Notes: generated by a model from the letters alone, not told the origin. A stretch of DNA of 64,000 nucleotides from Paenibacillus agilis (GCF_007786455.1 NZ_VNJK01000003.1:248001-312000); one strand, 5' to 3'. Positions 8,444-17,262 are shown, counted from the stretch's first letter. Made by a program: numbers and translations.

Positions 8444-9799
8444 CTAGGAGTTATCGTATAAGAAGTGGCGGGTAAATGAGGCCCAATCTATGCTTGCTGC
8501 TTCCTGCAAGGCTGGTACAAATGGTAGGAGATTTGCTGCAGCAGAGAAGTGGACGGAGGCGGCTAGAGCTTGTGTAAGTGGAAGAGCGATAGTTTGCGTG
8601 TTTTGTTCCGAAGTAGATGCAGCATACCGCATCAAGCGGCTGGATGAAATCCAATCGGATCGATGCCATGCGGCAGCAGACTTGAGAATAGCGGAAGAGT
8701 ACTGTGTGCTGGTGTAAGCGGCGGCATGTTCATAGTGGTGCGCAGCTTGAGCATATTTACCGACTCGTTCAGCAAGAAATGCTGCCATCCAATGCGCTCT
8801 CCATGTACTAGCACCATTGGTACTTGTGTATAGATGCGTTCGATCTCCGCAGGCAGAAGCTTCATCGGCACATTGATAGGCTTCTGCTAAGCTGCCACGA
8901 ACGGCATATAAGGTGGAACTGAGCAGCAGCAAATCTGGAAAGAGCGGGAATTGCTCCATCGCTTCTTCGGCTAATCGAATAGCGCTGTCTAATTGCTGAA
9001 GGGAGTAATAGGCATAGACGGCTTTGAGCCATACATCTGAGGCGTAGCCTGGCAATCGAGGCTGCTTAGAAAAAGAAGTAATCGCCCGCAGCAGCCATGG
9101 TAGAGCTTCTGCATAACGTTCTGACTGGAAGTATTCTGTTCCATACGCATACCACCATAATGGGTTTAGCGGCTCCTCTTCTAATTGTAAATGGAGCAAA
9201 TGCAAGTTTCGTGCTGCTTTATCCTTGTTCTGAATACGCTCCGCTGTATAACCGTCATGCCATATCGTGAAGGAACTCCAACATATCGCCTCTGATGATA
9301 CAGCTTCTATAGAAGCAGTGATATCTTCATGAATGCGGCCTACATAACGAAGGCGGGCATCGTTGCGGAACAGTCTGCATGCCATATCGGTGGCACTACA
9401 GACTGGTTTATGGGTGAGGTTATTGTCCCAACAGTGAGTTAAATGGGTGAGCTGTACATAACAACCAAGAACGTTCGGTTGTGTAAAGATAGCTTGTAAA
9501 TGTTGTTCCTGCCAACTTTCTCTATCTATGACTTCGTCGGCGTCAAGCATTAAAATCCATGGCTGCTCAGCTTTGTCAATGGCTGCATTGCGAGCAGCCG
9601 AAAAGTCATCTTGCCATTCGAAATGATAAACGGCAGCGCCGCATTCCTGTGCGATTGCAGGAGAGGCATCCGTTGAGCCAGTATCGATGACGATCATTTG
9701 TGCGACTAAATTCTTGGCGGATTGCAAACAGCGCTGCAGCACATCTTCCTCATCTCGAACGATGACACATAAAGTCACGGGGAAAGAAGGGGTGGTCAT
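8444..9799 (-). CDS. GT2-TPR glycosyltransferase, third of three
   Basis: The product is 451 residues. The N-terminal GT-A domain (about 1-230) shows VTLCVIVRDEEDVLQRCL, DTGSTDAS, WQDDFSAARNAAID and the DxD-like LMLDADEVI. The rest is helical TPR-like repeats. This architecture is that of SunS-type and related protein O/S-glycosyltransferases, which move a sugar from a nucleotide donor to a peptide side chain in the cytosol. The ATG at 9799 has GGAGGTAG placed 8-9 bases upstream and overlaps the preceding gene's TGA as ATGA, so the two are translationally coupled. A longer frame to 9889 would run deep into that gene and is not supported. Acceptor and donor are unknown. Confidence 0.85.
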   Translation of the reverse strand: MTTPSFPVTLCVIVRDEEDVLQRCLQSAKNLVAQMIVIDTGSTDASPAIAQECGAAVYHFEWQDDFSAARNAAIDKAEQPWILMLDADEVIDRESWQEQHLQAIFTQPNVLGCYVQLTHLTHCWDNNLTHKPVCSATDMACRLFRNDARLRYVGRIHEDITASIEAVSSEAICWSSFTIWHDGYTAERIQNKDKAARNLHLLHLQLEEEPLNPLWWYAYGTEYFQSERYAEALPWLLRAITSFSKQPRLPGYASDVWLKAVYAYYSLQQLDSAIRLAEEAMEQFPLFPDLLLLSSTLYAVRGSLAEAYQCADEASACGDRTHLYTSTNGASTWRAHWMAAFLAERVGKYAQAAHHYEHAAAYTSTQYSSAILKSAAAWHRSDWISSSRLMRYAASTSEQNTQTIALPLTQALAASVHFSAAANLLPFVPALQEAASIDWASFTRHFLYDNS

Positions 9800-11430
9800 G
9801 TTGTGGCTACCTCCTTTGTCTGAGCTGATAGTGCCAATGCATACAGGGGAAGCAAAAGGCGTGATGTAAGCGCTGAAGTGCGCGACCAAGGATATTGCTG
9901 CAATCTCGCTAACGTTATATCAGCCTTAGATAGGGCGGATAGGGAAAGTGCAATAGGCGTGTTATTCACTGAGGAATGCACTTGCTGTTGCTGATGTTGT
10001 TGTTGCTTTATCGGGCGCGGGTTTGATGAGTTGCTGCTGCCAGCAAGCAGGTCGGCTAAAGAAACTGTAGCGGATGTGCGCACTGGCTCCTTGACGGCTG
10101 ACGAAGCGGGTGAAACAGCCGAGGCAGCCGTTGGCTTTGTCTTTCGCGCATCGCTGCTGCCGATAGTTGCAGCGAGAGCGTCATTAGCAGCGGAGGCGCG
10201 AGGTTCCTCCAGCGGTGAGCCGCCGCCATGCTGTGCCGCGCTAAGCAATGCGGCACGGAGCGCCTGCGGCTGCGCTTGCAGCCATTGCGCTGCGGCTTCG
10301 CTCAGCGCTGGCGAGTCGCCCTGGACGCGGCGCAAGCGCACGCTGGCGAGCCAGGCCGCTGCCGGGCAGCCTTCCGCCGTCAACGCGGCGTCGAAGGCGC
10401 GCGCAGCTTCGCTCCATGCGCGCGCCTCAAGCGCCCACGCGCCCAATTGCATATGGGCGCGAAAGGTGCCCACGCCTCCTTCTGTATGATAATGCGAAGG
10501 AGGCGTGCCAATCCGCGTCGCCTCGCGCATTGCCTCGATGGCAGCGCGGCGATTGCCGTTGGCGTCGTAGTATACCGCCAACGCAAAGTGGAGGTCTGTG
10601 TAGTCAGGGAAGTGTTCAATGCCATCCGTGCATAGCTGTACAGCTTCGTCTAGCTGCCCGATGCGCGCCCAAGCCCAAGCTTCTATTTTGATCATGAGAT
10701 GGGCAAAGGAAGCGGACAAAGGTGTAACCTCACGCGCTTCACGGAGCAAGGACAGGGCAGTGACATCATCACCTCGTCTTAATCGCTCGACGGCAAGATT
10801 AAACAAGTGAAATGGCTGTCGTCCTTCTTTTTCAATAATTTGCTCCAGCATGTGGATGTTACGAGCAATCTTGTCTTTGCTGCTGACAATTTGCGGCTGG
10901 TATCCCAAATGAAACACGCGGATCGGCGTGAAAGCGAACACGGCAGTCGGCTGCTCGCGTATAATGACAGGCGCAATTTGCTCATGGATAGCGCCTTCGA
11001 AACGATAAGTTTCTCGATTGCGAAACAGTCGAAGCAGTGGATTGACCGTCATTGGCAGCGGGTCGAGCCCATCACTCATTACATGCTCAACCCTTAAAAA
11101 ATACCCTTCGTAACAATCGTTTCCCTCTACCAGCTTGCGGAGCAGCGGGGCGCTTTCGGCAGCGAGGCGTTCATCTGCATCGAGAATAAGGATCCACTTG
11201 CCTGTTGCATGTGCCAAAGAAACATTTCTAGCTGCCGCAAAGTCGTCGTTCCATTCCCTCTCGAGAACGGTAGCACCGGCTTGTTTGGCAACAACAATCG
11301 TATGATCTGTCGAGCCAGTATCTACAACGATAATTTCGTCTGCAACCTGTCGTATGCTGTGCAGGCAGTCTGGCAGTAGATGCTCTTCATTCCGAACGAT
11401 GAGACAGACGGTCAGCTTCACTTTGGACAA
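9796..11430 (-). CDS. GT2-TPR glycosyltransferase, second of three, with GC-rich Ala-rich insert
   Basis: The product is 544 residues. The GT-A domain is clear: LTVCLIVRNEEHLLPDCL at residues 6-23, DTGSTDHT near 38, WNDDFAAARNVSL near 61, ILDADERL near 80. A TPR-like region follows to about 400. Residues 400-510 are low-complexity, Ala/Ser/Pro-rich and then Gln/His-rich (QQQHQQQQ), a likely flexible linker before a short C-terminal helix. The start is TTG at 11430, supported by GAGGAGG; it lies 44 bp inside the upstream glycosyltransferase gene. Bases 10200-10640 are much more G+C-rich than the flanks. Its place in an overlapping gene set suggests joint action on one acceptor. Confidence 0.85.
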   Translation of the reverse strand: MSKVKLTVCLIVRNEEHLLPDCLHSIRQVADEIIVVDTGSTDHTIVVAKQAGATVLEREWNDDFAAARNVSLAHATGKWILILDADERLAAESAPLLRKLVEGNDCYEGYFLRVEHVMSDGLDPLPMTVNPLLRLFRNRETYRFEGAIHEQIAPVIIREQPTAVFAFTPIRVFHLGYQPQIVSSKDKIARNIHMLEQIIEKEGRQPFHLFNLAVERLRRGDDVTALSLLREAREVTPLSASFAHLMIKIEAWAWARIGQLDEAVQLCTDGIEHFPDYTDLHFALAVYYDANGNRRAAIEAMREATRIGTPPSHYHTEGGVGTFRAHMQLGAWALEARAWSEAARAFDAALTAEGCPAAAWLASVRLRRVQGDSPALSEAAAQWLQAQPQALRAALLSAAQHGGGSPLEEPRASAANDALAATIGSSDARKTKPTAASAVSPASSAVKEPVRTSATVSLADLLAGSSNSSNPRPIKQQQHQQQQVHSSVNNTPIALSLSALSKADITLARLQQYPWSRTSALTSRLLLPLYALALSAQTKEVATT

Positions 11431-13594
11431 GTTGGATGTTCCTCCTCTGCAAGGTTGTACGAGGCAGCTCCCAAGGTGTTGCCGATAATTGCTCGATGGC
11501 TAGACGAATGACCCTTAGTTGTTCTTCCCACGCTTGCTGTTGGGGCTCGACTGCAATCGCTTGCTGCAAATAATGTTCAGACAGCCGAACATACGTAAGA
11601 GCTAACATGCGATCCAGTCTCACGACTGTGTCACGGTCGACTTCGCCTTGTTCTGTATGCAGGAGTCGGGCTCCCTCCAACAAATCAAGTGCTTCCTGCC
11701 AGTGCTGCTTCTGCATAAGCAGCTCGCCTAGCAGCATAGCGCCCTCCGCATCAAGTCGTTGTTCCGCCATCGCTTTGAGCAACATTTCTGCTGAGCTGTA
11801 AATATCACCGGCAGCGTACAAAGCTTTGGCACAATCCAAATCACGACTTTCAGCATGGATCGCCCATTTCTGAAGCGGTTGAATCAGTGCTTCATCTCGC
11901 AGCAGCTCCATCCATCGATTGAGAACTTCGTCTATTTCGATTAGATTGGTTCCCTCAAATTCAGGTGCAGATCCAATCTCGTGGATATCATACTTATCGT
12001 GGGCAGTTTCTGCAGGATGCTCCGTATGTTCAACCGTATAGTGGTGAATATGAGCTTTTCCGCTCGTAGTGGACTTGTTGAACTCGTTGGATTTATTAGA
12101 CTTGGTCAGCAGCTTGCAAGCTTCTCGTACAGCTGGCTTCCAGTTGGAACTCTCAATTAAAGTTGGTTTGCCTTGTAAGTGTGATTGCCATGCACAGATT
12201 GCCTGCCAATCTTCCAGCAGTCTGCGCTCGGTGTCGTGTAGACGTGTCGTCTGCAGCAGATGATGCAGCATACCATTAGCTTCAGCGTATCGTTCTTTAT
12301 GAATCCAAGCGATGGTCAGTCCATAAATAGCTTGCGGTGTGGATAAACGATTGACACACAATTGGGCAAGCGAATGGTGATAGCCTGCTTGTTTGTAGAC
12401 ACGAACGAGTATAACAGCGCTAGGGAAGTCAATTTCTTTCCATAACGATTCGATATGAGCAGCGACTTCTTCCTCTGACACATTCAATTCTACAGCGGCT
12501 GCGACGAATCCGTGAAGTGCTGGCTCATATTGAGGATGGTCAATAAGTGCATCGTTAAAGGACTTTAATGCTTCACTATGTTGGCGCAGCTGCCTAAATG
12601 TTTCCCCAACCCATGTATGTGCGATATAGCTGCTGGTTCCGTTTTCTGAAACATAATGCTCGGAGCTTGCTGTCAGGGCGCGCTGGAAGCTGTGTAGGGC
12701 ATCTCCCAACAGTCCTTGCTGGGACAGCGACTGACCTTGCAAAATATAGAGCTCGGCATATTCTGAATAGTTGGAAATGGCCTCTTGCAGCCAATCCTCT
12801 GCTAGATGTGGTTTGTTTTGCGCCAGCAGTGCTTTGATCGCATCCCGATATAGGGTAGGACGGTAGGCCGCATTGGCGTCGACGTTGTCGCGAGCGAGGC
12901 TGAACCAGTGATGCGCCTCATCCAGTCGGTGCTGCTGGACAGCGGTGACTCCAAGCCCGTAAAGTACAAAGGCATCTGTGGGGTGAAGCTCCATGCTTTT
13001 GAGGAGCAGCTGTTTATTGCGTTCGGGCTTGTTCTTCAGCTGAATCTGCTGTGGAAGTGTACCGATATGCTCAATTGTAATCGGACTGTCCGCTAACGCA
13101 GTTTCTTCATATATTTCTGTGATGGACGGTCCAATATCTTCATGAATAATTCCCTTGTAATAAAAGGTGTCACGGCGCCGAAAAAGTCTTACTGCACGAT
13201 GATGTACAGCGAGTTGTACATCCTCTTCACTTAGTCGATTAATAATTTTCACTGTGCTGCCTTCACCATTCGTGTGGTAGATCCATTGGCGAACTTCTTG
13301 CATCGAGCTTGTTAATCGCTCATCAGCATCAAGTACGAGTATCCAATCTGTCGTCATATGCTGCAGCGCCTCATTGCGAGCTTCTGAGAAATCATCATTC
13401 CATTGCAGATGAATAACACGAGCCCCCCGTTGGAGAGCAATCTCAGGCGTGCCATCGAAAGACCCTGTGTCAGCAACGAGATATTCATCTGCTTCCGTTA
13501 CACTGTCTAGGCAAGGACCGATTAATGCTGCTTCATCACGAGCTAAAATAAGAATGCCAATCGTAACGGCCCTGTTGCTATGTGAAATATACAT
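11387..13594 (-). CDS. GT2-TPR glycosyltransferase, first of three, with long TPR array
   Basis: This is the largest of the three (735 residues). The GT-A domain occupies about 1-230: VTIGILILARDEAALIGPCL, ADTGSFDGT, WNDDFSEARNEAL and LVLDADERL. The rest consists of helical repeats (for example GDALHSFQRALTAS and HSEALKSFNDALIDHPQYEP, canonical TPR sequences), interrupted near 500-570 by a Ser/Lys/His-rich linker. TPR arrays usually hold protein partners or acceptors. The ATG has GAGGTGAG about eight bases upstream. It is the first glycosyltransferase after the repeat-protein gene, separated by a hairpin, so it may be transcribed by readthrough or from a weak internal promoter. Confidence 0.87.
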   Translation of the reverse strand: MYISHSNRAVTIGILILARDEAALIGPCLDSVTEADEYLVADTGSFDGTPEIALQRGARVIHLQWNDDFSEARNEALQHMTTDWILVLDADERLTSSMQEVRQWIYHTNGEGSTVKIINRLSEEDVQLAVHHRAVRLFRRRDTFYYKGIIHEDIGPSITEIYEETALADSPITIEHIGTLPQQIQLKNKPERNKQLLLKSMELHPTDAFVLYGLGVTAVQQHRLDEAHHWFSLARDNVDANAAYRPTLYRDAIKALLAQNKPHLAEDWLQEAISNYSEYAELYILQGQSLSQQGLLGDALHSFQRALTASSEHYVSENGTSSYIAHTWVGETFRQLRQHSEALKSFNDALIDHPQYEPALHGFVAAAVELNVSEEEVAAHIESLWKEIDFPSAVILVRVYKQAGYHHSLAQLCVNRLSTPQAIYGLTIAWIHKERYAEANGMLHHLLQTTRLHDTERRLLEDWQAICAWQSHLQGKPTLIESSNWKPAVREACKLLTKSNKSNEFNKSTTSGKAHIHHYTVEHTEHPAETAHDKYDIHEIGSAPEFEGTNLIEIDEVLNRWMELLRDEALIQPLQKWAIHAESRDLDCAKALYAAGDIYSSAEMLLKAMAEQRLDAEGAMLLGELLMQKQHWQEALDLLEGARLLHTEQGEVDRDTVVRLDRMLALTYVRLSEHYLQQAIAVEPQQQAWEEQLRVIRLAIEQLSATPWELPRTTLQRRNIQLVQSEADRLSHRSE

Positions 13595-13621
13595 AAGCGC
13601 TCACCTCAACCTTCGGACGTG

Positions 13622-13656
13622 CAGAAAGAGCACATGGCCCTCACGTGCTCTTTCTG
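13622..13656 (-). terminator. Strong hairpin between the repeat-protein gene and the glycosyltransferases
   Basis: CAGAAAGAGCAC (13622-13633) and GTGCTCTTTCTG (13645-13656) are exact complements. No long T tract follows on the minus strand, so it may be an attenuator or an mRNA-stabilising element that sets the ratio of repeat protein to enzymes. Confidence 0.65.
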
Positions 13657-13691
13657 TATGGTTAATATTCAAGTTATGTGGAAGCTGCTTA

Positions 13692-15731
13692 TTAGGTACC
13701 TTGCCCATTGAATAAAACGTTAAGGGTAGCTGGAGAGGCGAGTAGAGTGAGACGGTAAGACAGCCGCGTATACTTTAAGAATCTGGCAGGTACGACAACA
13801 TCAGTAGCGCCAGCAGCGATGGTAGCTCCATTCGTATCGACGTAATAGTTAGTGCCGTCTGCGCTAATTTCTACCCTAGTCGTAATGGAGCCGCCAGAAC
13901 TGTTGTAAACAAAGTACGAATATACGCCTAATACACTTGTAGTTACGGCTGGAAGTGGAGAGAAGGTTGTTGAAGATGATTGAATGTTCAAGTTAGATAA
14001 TTCAACGAAGCTTTTTTGTGAGATGGAAGTTACGCTGGAAAGGGTACCTGCAGTAATGGTCGCACCGAGTATACTTGTAATGGTCCCGATATTATTGATT
14101 GCAGAAAGAGTACCGCCCGTAATAGTAGCGCCTAGCACACTAGTAATCGTCCCGTTGAGCAAGTTACCAACCGCGGATAAAGTCCCGCCTGTAATGGTAG
14201 CTCCGAGAATGCTGGTGATGGTACCAATATTATTGATGGCGGAGAGAGTACCGCCCGTGATAGTAGCGCCAAGCACGCTAGTAATCGTCCCGTTGAGCAA
14301 GTTACCAACCGCAGATAAAGTCCCGCCTGTAATGGTAGCTCCGAGAATGCTGGTGATGGTACCAATATTGTTAACGGCAGAAAGAGTGCCCCCGGTGATG
14401 GTAGCGCCAAGCACGCTAGTAATCGTGCCGTTGAGCAAGTTACCAACCGCCGATAAAGTGCCGCCTGTAATCGTCGCGCCAAGAATGCTGGTGATAGTGC
14501 CAATATTGTTGACGGCGGAGAGAGTACCGCCCGTAATAGTAGCGCCAAGCACGCTAGTAATCGTGCCGTTGAGGAGGTTACCGACTGCAGATAAAGTGCC
14601 GCCTGTAATGGTAGCCCCAAGAATACTGGTGATGGTCCCGATATTGTTAACGGCGGAAAGAGTGCCCCCGGTGATGGTAGCGCCAAGCACGCTAGTAATG
14701 GTGCCATTTAGCAAATTACCAACGGCAGATAAAGTCCCACCTGTAATGGTAGCCCCGAGAATGCTGGTAATGGTACCAATATTGTTAACGGCGGAAAGAG
14801 TGCCCCCGGTGATGGTAGCGCCAAGCACGCTAGTAATGGTGCCATTTAGCAAATTACCAACGGCAGATAAAGTCCCACCTGTAATGGTAGCCCCGAGAAT
14901 GCTGGTAATGGTACCAATATTGTTAACGGCGGAAAGAGTGCCCCCGGTGATGGTAGCACCAAGCACGCTAGTAATGGTACCGTTGAGCAAGTTACCAACC
15001 GCGGATAAAGTCCCGCCTGTAATGGTAGCCCCGAGAATGCTGGTGATAGTTCCAATATTGTTAACGGCGGAAAGAGTGCCCCCAGTGATGGTAGCCCCAA
15101 GCACGCTAGTAATCGTGCCATTTAGCAAGTTACCAACCGCGGATAAAGTGCCGCCTGTAATGGTAGCTCCGAGAATGCTGGTGATGGTACCAATATTGTT
15201 AACGGCGGAAAGAGTGCCCCCAGTGATGGTAGCCCCAAGCACGCTAGTAATCGTACCATTGAGCAAGTTACCAACCGCGGATAAAGTGCCGCCTGTAATC
15301 GTAGCCCCAAGAATGCTGGTAATGGTACCAATATTGTTAACGGCGGAAAGAGTGCCCCCGGTGATGGTAGCACCTAGTACACTAGTGATGGTTCCATTAA
15401 GTAGGTTACCGACAGAAGAAAGAGTGCCTCCCGTAATCGTCGCGCCAAGAATGCTGGTAATCGTTCCGATGTTATTAACAGCGGAGAGAGTTCCTCCTGT
15501 GATAGTAGCCCCAAGGACACTAGTAATCGTCCCGATATTGTTGACAGCGGTTAGTGTACCCGCCGTGATGGTGGCGCCGAGAACGTTGCTTATCGTCCCG
15601 TACATCGGAACAGTAAGCTGGTAACCGTTCGAGTCCGTTTGAAATGCTGTATTGTTGCCTAAAGGATCTCGACCAAATATTAAGGTAGTTAAATTTGACG
15701 GATCAGTCTGGAAAACATTATAGTTGGGCAT
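13692..15731 (-). CDS. Thr/Ser-rich tandem-repeat protein with C-terminal DUF6385-like domain
   Basis: The product is 679 residues. After a short N-terminal part (MPNYNVFQTDPSNLTTLIFG) come more than twenty 22-24-residue motifs of the form TITSVLGATITGGTLSAV. They pair into a 46-residue unit ending alternately in NNIG and GNLLNG, with ten GNLLNG junctions. The regular small/beta-branched pattern with Asn turns suggests a beta-solenoid. Residues from about 570 form a distinct domain (SSGGSITTRVEISADGTNYY, then VVVPARFLKYTRLSYR) that also occurs in the upstream gene, probably DUF6385. There is no signal peptide or sortase motif, so export may be from the mother cell or by another route. Three glycosyltransferase genes follow in the same direction, and the many Thr/Ser would be possible acceptors. 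Function is unknown. Confidence 0.8.
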   Translation of the reverse strand: MPNYNVFQTDPSNLTTLIFGRDPLGNNTAFQTDSNGYQLTVPMYGTISNVLGATITAGTLTAVNNIGTITSVLGATITGGTLSAVNNIGTITSILGATITGGTLSSVGNLLNGTITSVLGATITGGTLSAVNNIGTITSILGATITGGTLSAVGNLLNGTITSVLGATITGGTLSAVNNIGTITSILGATITGGTLSAVGNLLNGTITSVLGATITGGTLSAVNNIGTITSILGATITGGTLSAVGNLLNGTITSVLGATITGGTLSAVNNIGTITSILGATITGGTLSAVGNLLNGTITSVLGATITGGTLSAVNNIGTITSILGATITGGTLSAVGNLLNGTITSVLGATITGGTLSAVNNIGTITSILGATITGGTLSAVGNLLNGTITSVLGATITGGTLSAVNNIGTITSILGATITGGTLSAVGNLLNGTITSVLGATITGGTLSAVNNIGTITSILGATITGGTLSAVGNLLNGTITSVLGATITGGTLSAINNIGTITSILGATITGGTLSAVGNLLNGTITSVLGATITGGTLSAINNIGTITSILGATITAGTLSSVTSISQKSFVELSNLNIQSSSTTFSPLPAVTTSVLGVYSYFVYNSSGGSITTRVEISADGTNYYVDTNGATIAAGATDVVVPARFLKYTRLSYRLTLLASPATLNVLFNGQGT
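14050..15600 (-). repeat. 138-bp in-frame tandem repeat array
   Basis: The period is exactly 138 bp. For example, the GNLLNG junction recurs at 14151, 14289, 14427, 14565, 14703, 14841, 14979, 15117, 15255 and 15393. Copies differ mainly at silent positions. Two neighbours (14701-14838 and 14839-14976) differ at a single base, which points to recent copying. Confidence 0.95.
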
Positions 15732-15735
15732 TTTG

Positions 15736-16725
15736 CTATTGTTCCTCCTCCTGATATCCTATTGATTGCGTTTGGTAATATACATCAGCCGCTCCTGATT
15801 CTCCGTCTGCTATTAATAGTTTTAATCGCATCCATTTTAAAAAACGAAGGGGTACTGCTACTTTCATGGTTTGAGGTTCAATCGTCAACGTTGTATCTTT
15901 TGCATAATCAATACCGTTAGGACTTATTTCTAATTCAGCAGTTAACGGGACTGAGCCTTGATTGCGAATGGCATAAGAGATAACGGATGCTACTGATGTA
16001 TCTTGAGCAGGCAGTACCGACTCCTTGTTAATCGCTACATTCATAAATTTCTCTTCTTGGAAAATGGTTTGCGTGCTGCATTGACAATCACAAGGAGGCT
16101 CCGGCTCAGGCGGGCAAGGCGAGGGAGGTTTCGGATGAGGACAAGGATTTGGATGACGACTTGGCCGACAGGTAAGATCGAAACATAGTTTCCAGTTTAA
16201 TTTGCGAGATAACTTAGATGAACAACAGCGCCAATTGTGAGGTCGACGAACTCTTATAGGACTGAGGGAATGGCAATTGTTTGATTTGTTCCGTTTGCAT
16301 TTTTGCACGCGTTGTTTTCGCTGCTTCGAGATCGAATAGGAGCGGGAGGTGTATATTCGTTTTTTCGTGCAGCTTACTTTTTTCTTACGACGTCGGTTAC
16401 GCTTTGGTGTACTTTTAACGGAGAGAGAATGGGATCGTCGTTTTCTTTTTTTTACACTAGCTGATTTCGTGCTTGCCTCTCTTTTTACAGCATCCTTTGC
16501 AGGTGATTGAGGCTTTACATCTTGTCGTGTGTAATCGTTGTAATTAAACATGGTAAATATATATCGCGAGGATGGGAATCGTCCTTTCCAGAGGAACGCC
16601 TCCATTCCCCGTTCTCTTCTACGCTGAAGTCTAAATGTATAAGGCGACTTCCGGCGTGCAGAACTTAGACAGCGGGGTACGGAATGAGTATCAGTAGGCC
16701 ATCTATTTCGAATATGGGTATCCAT
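15736..16725 (-). CDS. Basic, Cys/Pro-rich protein with C-terminal DUF6385-like domain
   Basis: The product is 329 residues in three zones. Residues 60-170 are extremely Lys/Arg/Ser-rich (KKRKRRSHSLS, KRNRRRKKK). Residues 185-225 are Pro/Cys-rich (PNPCPHPKPPSPCPPEPEPP, then CDCQC). From about 230 the domain resembles the end of the neighbouring repeat protein (ISYAIRNQGSVPLTAELEIS, VAVPLRFLKWMRLKLLI). Basic, Cys-rich, low-complexity proteins are common in spore coats and crusts, but that is an inference. The ATG at 16725 follows AAGGCGG and fits a possible sigma-K -10 about 31 bp upstream. An internal ATG at 16551 has no ribosome site. The next gene starts four bases after this stop, so the two are co-transcribed. 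Confidence 0.65.
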   Translation of the reverse strand: MDTHIRNRWPTDTHSVPRCLSSARRKSPYTFRLQRRRERGMEAFLWKGRFPSSRYIFTMFNYNDYTRQDVKPQSPAKDAVKREASTKSASVKKRKRRSHSLSVKSTPKRNRRRKKKVSCTKKRIYTSRSYSISKQRKQRVQKCKRNKSNNCHSLSPIRVRRPHNWRCCSSKLSRKLNWKLCFDLTCRPSRHPNPCPHPKPPSPCPPEPEPPCDCQCSTQTIFQEEKFMNVAINKESVLPAQDTSVASVISYAIRNQGSVPLTAELEISPNGIDYAKDTTLTIEPQTMKVAVPLRFLKWMRLKLLIADGESGAADVYYQTQSIGYQEEEQ

Positions 16726-16755
16726 CGTACATCCGCCTTCTTTCTCAATGAGAAT

Positions 16756-16764
16756 TAGTGTATG
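16756..16764 (-). promoter_or_regulatory. Possible sigma-K-type -10 element
   Basis: On the minus strand CATACACTA matches the sigma-K -10 consensus CATAnnnTA and would start transcription about 23 bases before the ATG at 16725. I see no good -35 at the usual spacing, so this is tentative. Confidence 0.3.
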
Positions 16765-16857
16765 TATATTAATTATGCATGGCAGAAGGAGTTGATCACG
16801 GCGTGAGCCCCATGTATGATGCTAATTAGTGAATCATCTGTAGAGAGGGAGAAAAGT

Positions 16858-17187
16858 ATGCCGCATTTAATTTTTCGAGGAGTAGCCGCTGAACAGTTGG
16901 CTCCGGTTAGTCAACAGTTAGTGGAGGAGCTGGCAGAATTATGCCAGTGCGGAACTGATAATTTTACGTTGGAATGTTTGCAGACGACAGGAGTATGGGC
17001 GGGGAAATTGGCTCCATCTTATCCTTTCGTGGAGATTAGTTGGTTTGAAAGAGGAACAGAAGTGAGAAATCGCTTCGCGGACATTGTGACCCGACATGTG
17101 CATGCCGCAGGGGTAGAGGAAGTAGAGGTTGCTTTCCGTACGTTTGAACCAAGCCATTATTATATCCAGGGCGTTCCTTGTAAATAG
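16858..17187 (+). CDS. DUF1904-like small protein
   Basis: The product is 109 residues: MPHLIFRGVAAEQLAPVSQQ, a central TGVWAGKLAPSYPFVEISWF, and HYYIQGVPCK at the end. The pattern (PHL.FRG, then PFVE..WF.R, and a C-terminal YY..G) fits DUF1904, whose members are predicted to have a tautomerase/MIF-like fold but lack a known reaction. The start at 16858 has GAGGGAG placed 7-8 bases upstream; the frame from 16816 has no such site. It is divergent from the repeat-protein operon and followed by a strong terminator. Confidence 0.75.
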   Translation: MPHLIFRGVAAEQLAPVSQQLVEELAELCQCGTDNFTLECLQTTGVWAGKLAPSYPFVEISWFERGTEVRNRFADIVTRHVHAAGVEEVEVAFRTFEPSHYYIQGVPCK

Positions 17188-17216
17188 GGGAATACATGTA
17201 CACGGAGTAAATATAG

Positions 17217-17262
17217 AAGAGGGTGGACTTGTATGATTCGATCATACAAGCCCACCCTCTTT
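17217..17262. terminator. Bidirectional terminator
   Basis: A long stem (GAGGGTGG with CCACCCTC, inner CTTGTATGAT with ATCATACAAG, loop TCG) lies between convergent genes, with T runs on the plus side. Confidence 0.9.

Noticed and set aside
10031-10691. Several plus-strand frames of 130-150 codons
   Set aside because: They are shadows in the G+C-rich part of the minus-strand glycosyltransferase gene, without ribosome sites or family patterns.
14050-15600. CRISPR array
   Set aside because: Repeats are 138 bp, contiguous and coding, with no unique spacers.
13984-15624. 546-codon open frame on the plus strand through the repeat array
   Set aside because: It is the antisense of the repeat gene. 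Because the period is a multiple of three, lack of stops in one unit is copied to all. No ribosome site.
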